Assembly: GCA_027005175.1 (NCBI GenBank)
Contig: JALTMC010000752.1
Coordinates: 5,439 to 11,289, forward strand
Length of the DNA stretch: 5,851 nucleotides
Direction: 5' to 3'
DNA from: Myxococcales bacterium
GTDB taxonomy: Bacteria; Myxococcota_C; UBA6777
The translations under genes were made by a program, and so were the position numbers. The notes beneath the pieces are model-generated. The model saw nothing but the letters and a program-made list of their open reading frames with translations, was not told the origin of the DNA and did not search any database. Positions 5,840 through 5,851 of this stretch are shown in pieces (position 1 is the first letter of the stretch; every line of letters begins with the position of its first letter).

Positions 5840-5851
5840 CATATCTTCTGG

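Overview
The window is bacterial DNA with short intergenic gaps, Shine-Dalgarno sites and no eukaryotic features. Gene content (a fused radical-SAM/DUF2344 protein and an arsenosugar-type ArsS with its peroxidase-like partner) and a heptad repeat would fit a Gram-negative lineage of the old 'Deltaproteobacteria' or a neighbouring phylum. That taxonomic guess is weak: nothing here is a phylogenetic marker I can place.

Layout. Positions 1-2571 (minus) hold the first 857 codons of a large radical-SAM protein fused to a DUF2344 domain. The frame is open without a stop and runs off the left edge. Its leader (2572-2706) carries five and a half copies of a 7-bp tandem repeat. Positions 2707-3864 (minus) encode ArsS, a radical-SAM/DUF3641 enzyme of organoarsenical (arsenosugar) synthesis. 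Positions 4008-4343 (minus) encode the small AhpD-like peroxidase-family protein that usually travels with ArsS. The peroxidase-like gene is upstream of arsS, with a 143-nt spacer that contains a perfect hairpin. The methyltransferase ArsM, which supplies the methylated arsenic substrate, is not in the window.

Positions 4344-4758 form a divergent intergenic region with a good plus-strand promoter candidate at 4566-4594. From 4759 to 5466 (plus) runs an unrecognised protein frame interrupted once, in frame, by TGA at 5026-5028. A second possible lesion lies at its 3' end. It reads best as a decaying gene.

Positions about 5578-5774 (plus) look like the 3' end of a group II intron: a possible domain IV stem, a 34-nt domain V with its diagnostic features, and a domain VI with a bulged branch-point A. 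No reverse transcriptase or domains I-III are present, so this is best explained as a 5'-truncated intron copy downstream of the decaying gene. A weak terminator-like hairpin follows it.

The most useful points for follow-up are the unannotated group II intron remnant, the in-frame TGA and the heptad repeat. I did not find a convincing new multi-gene system.
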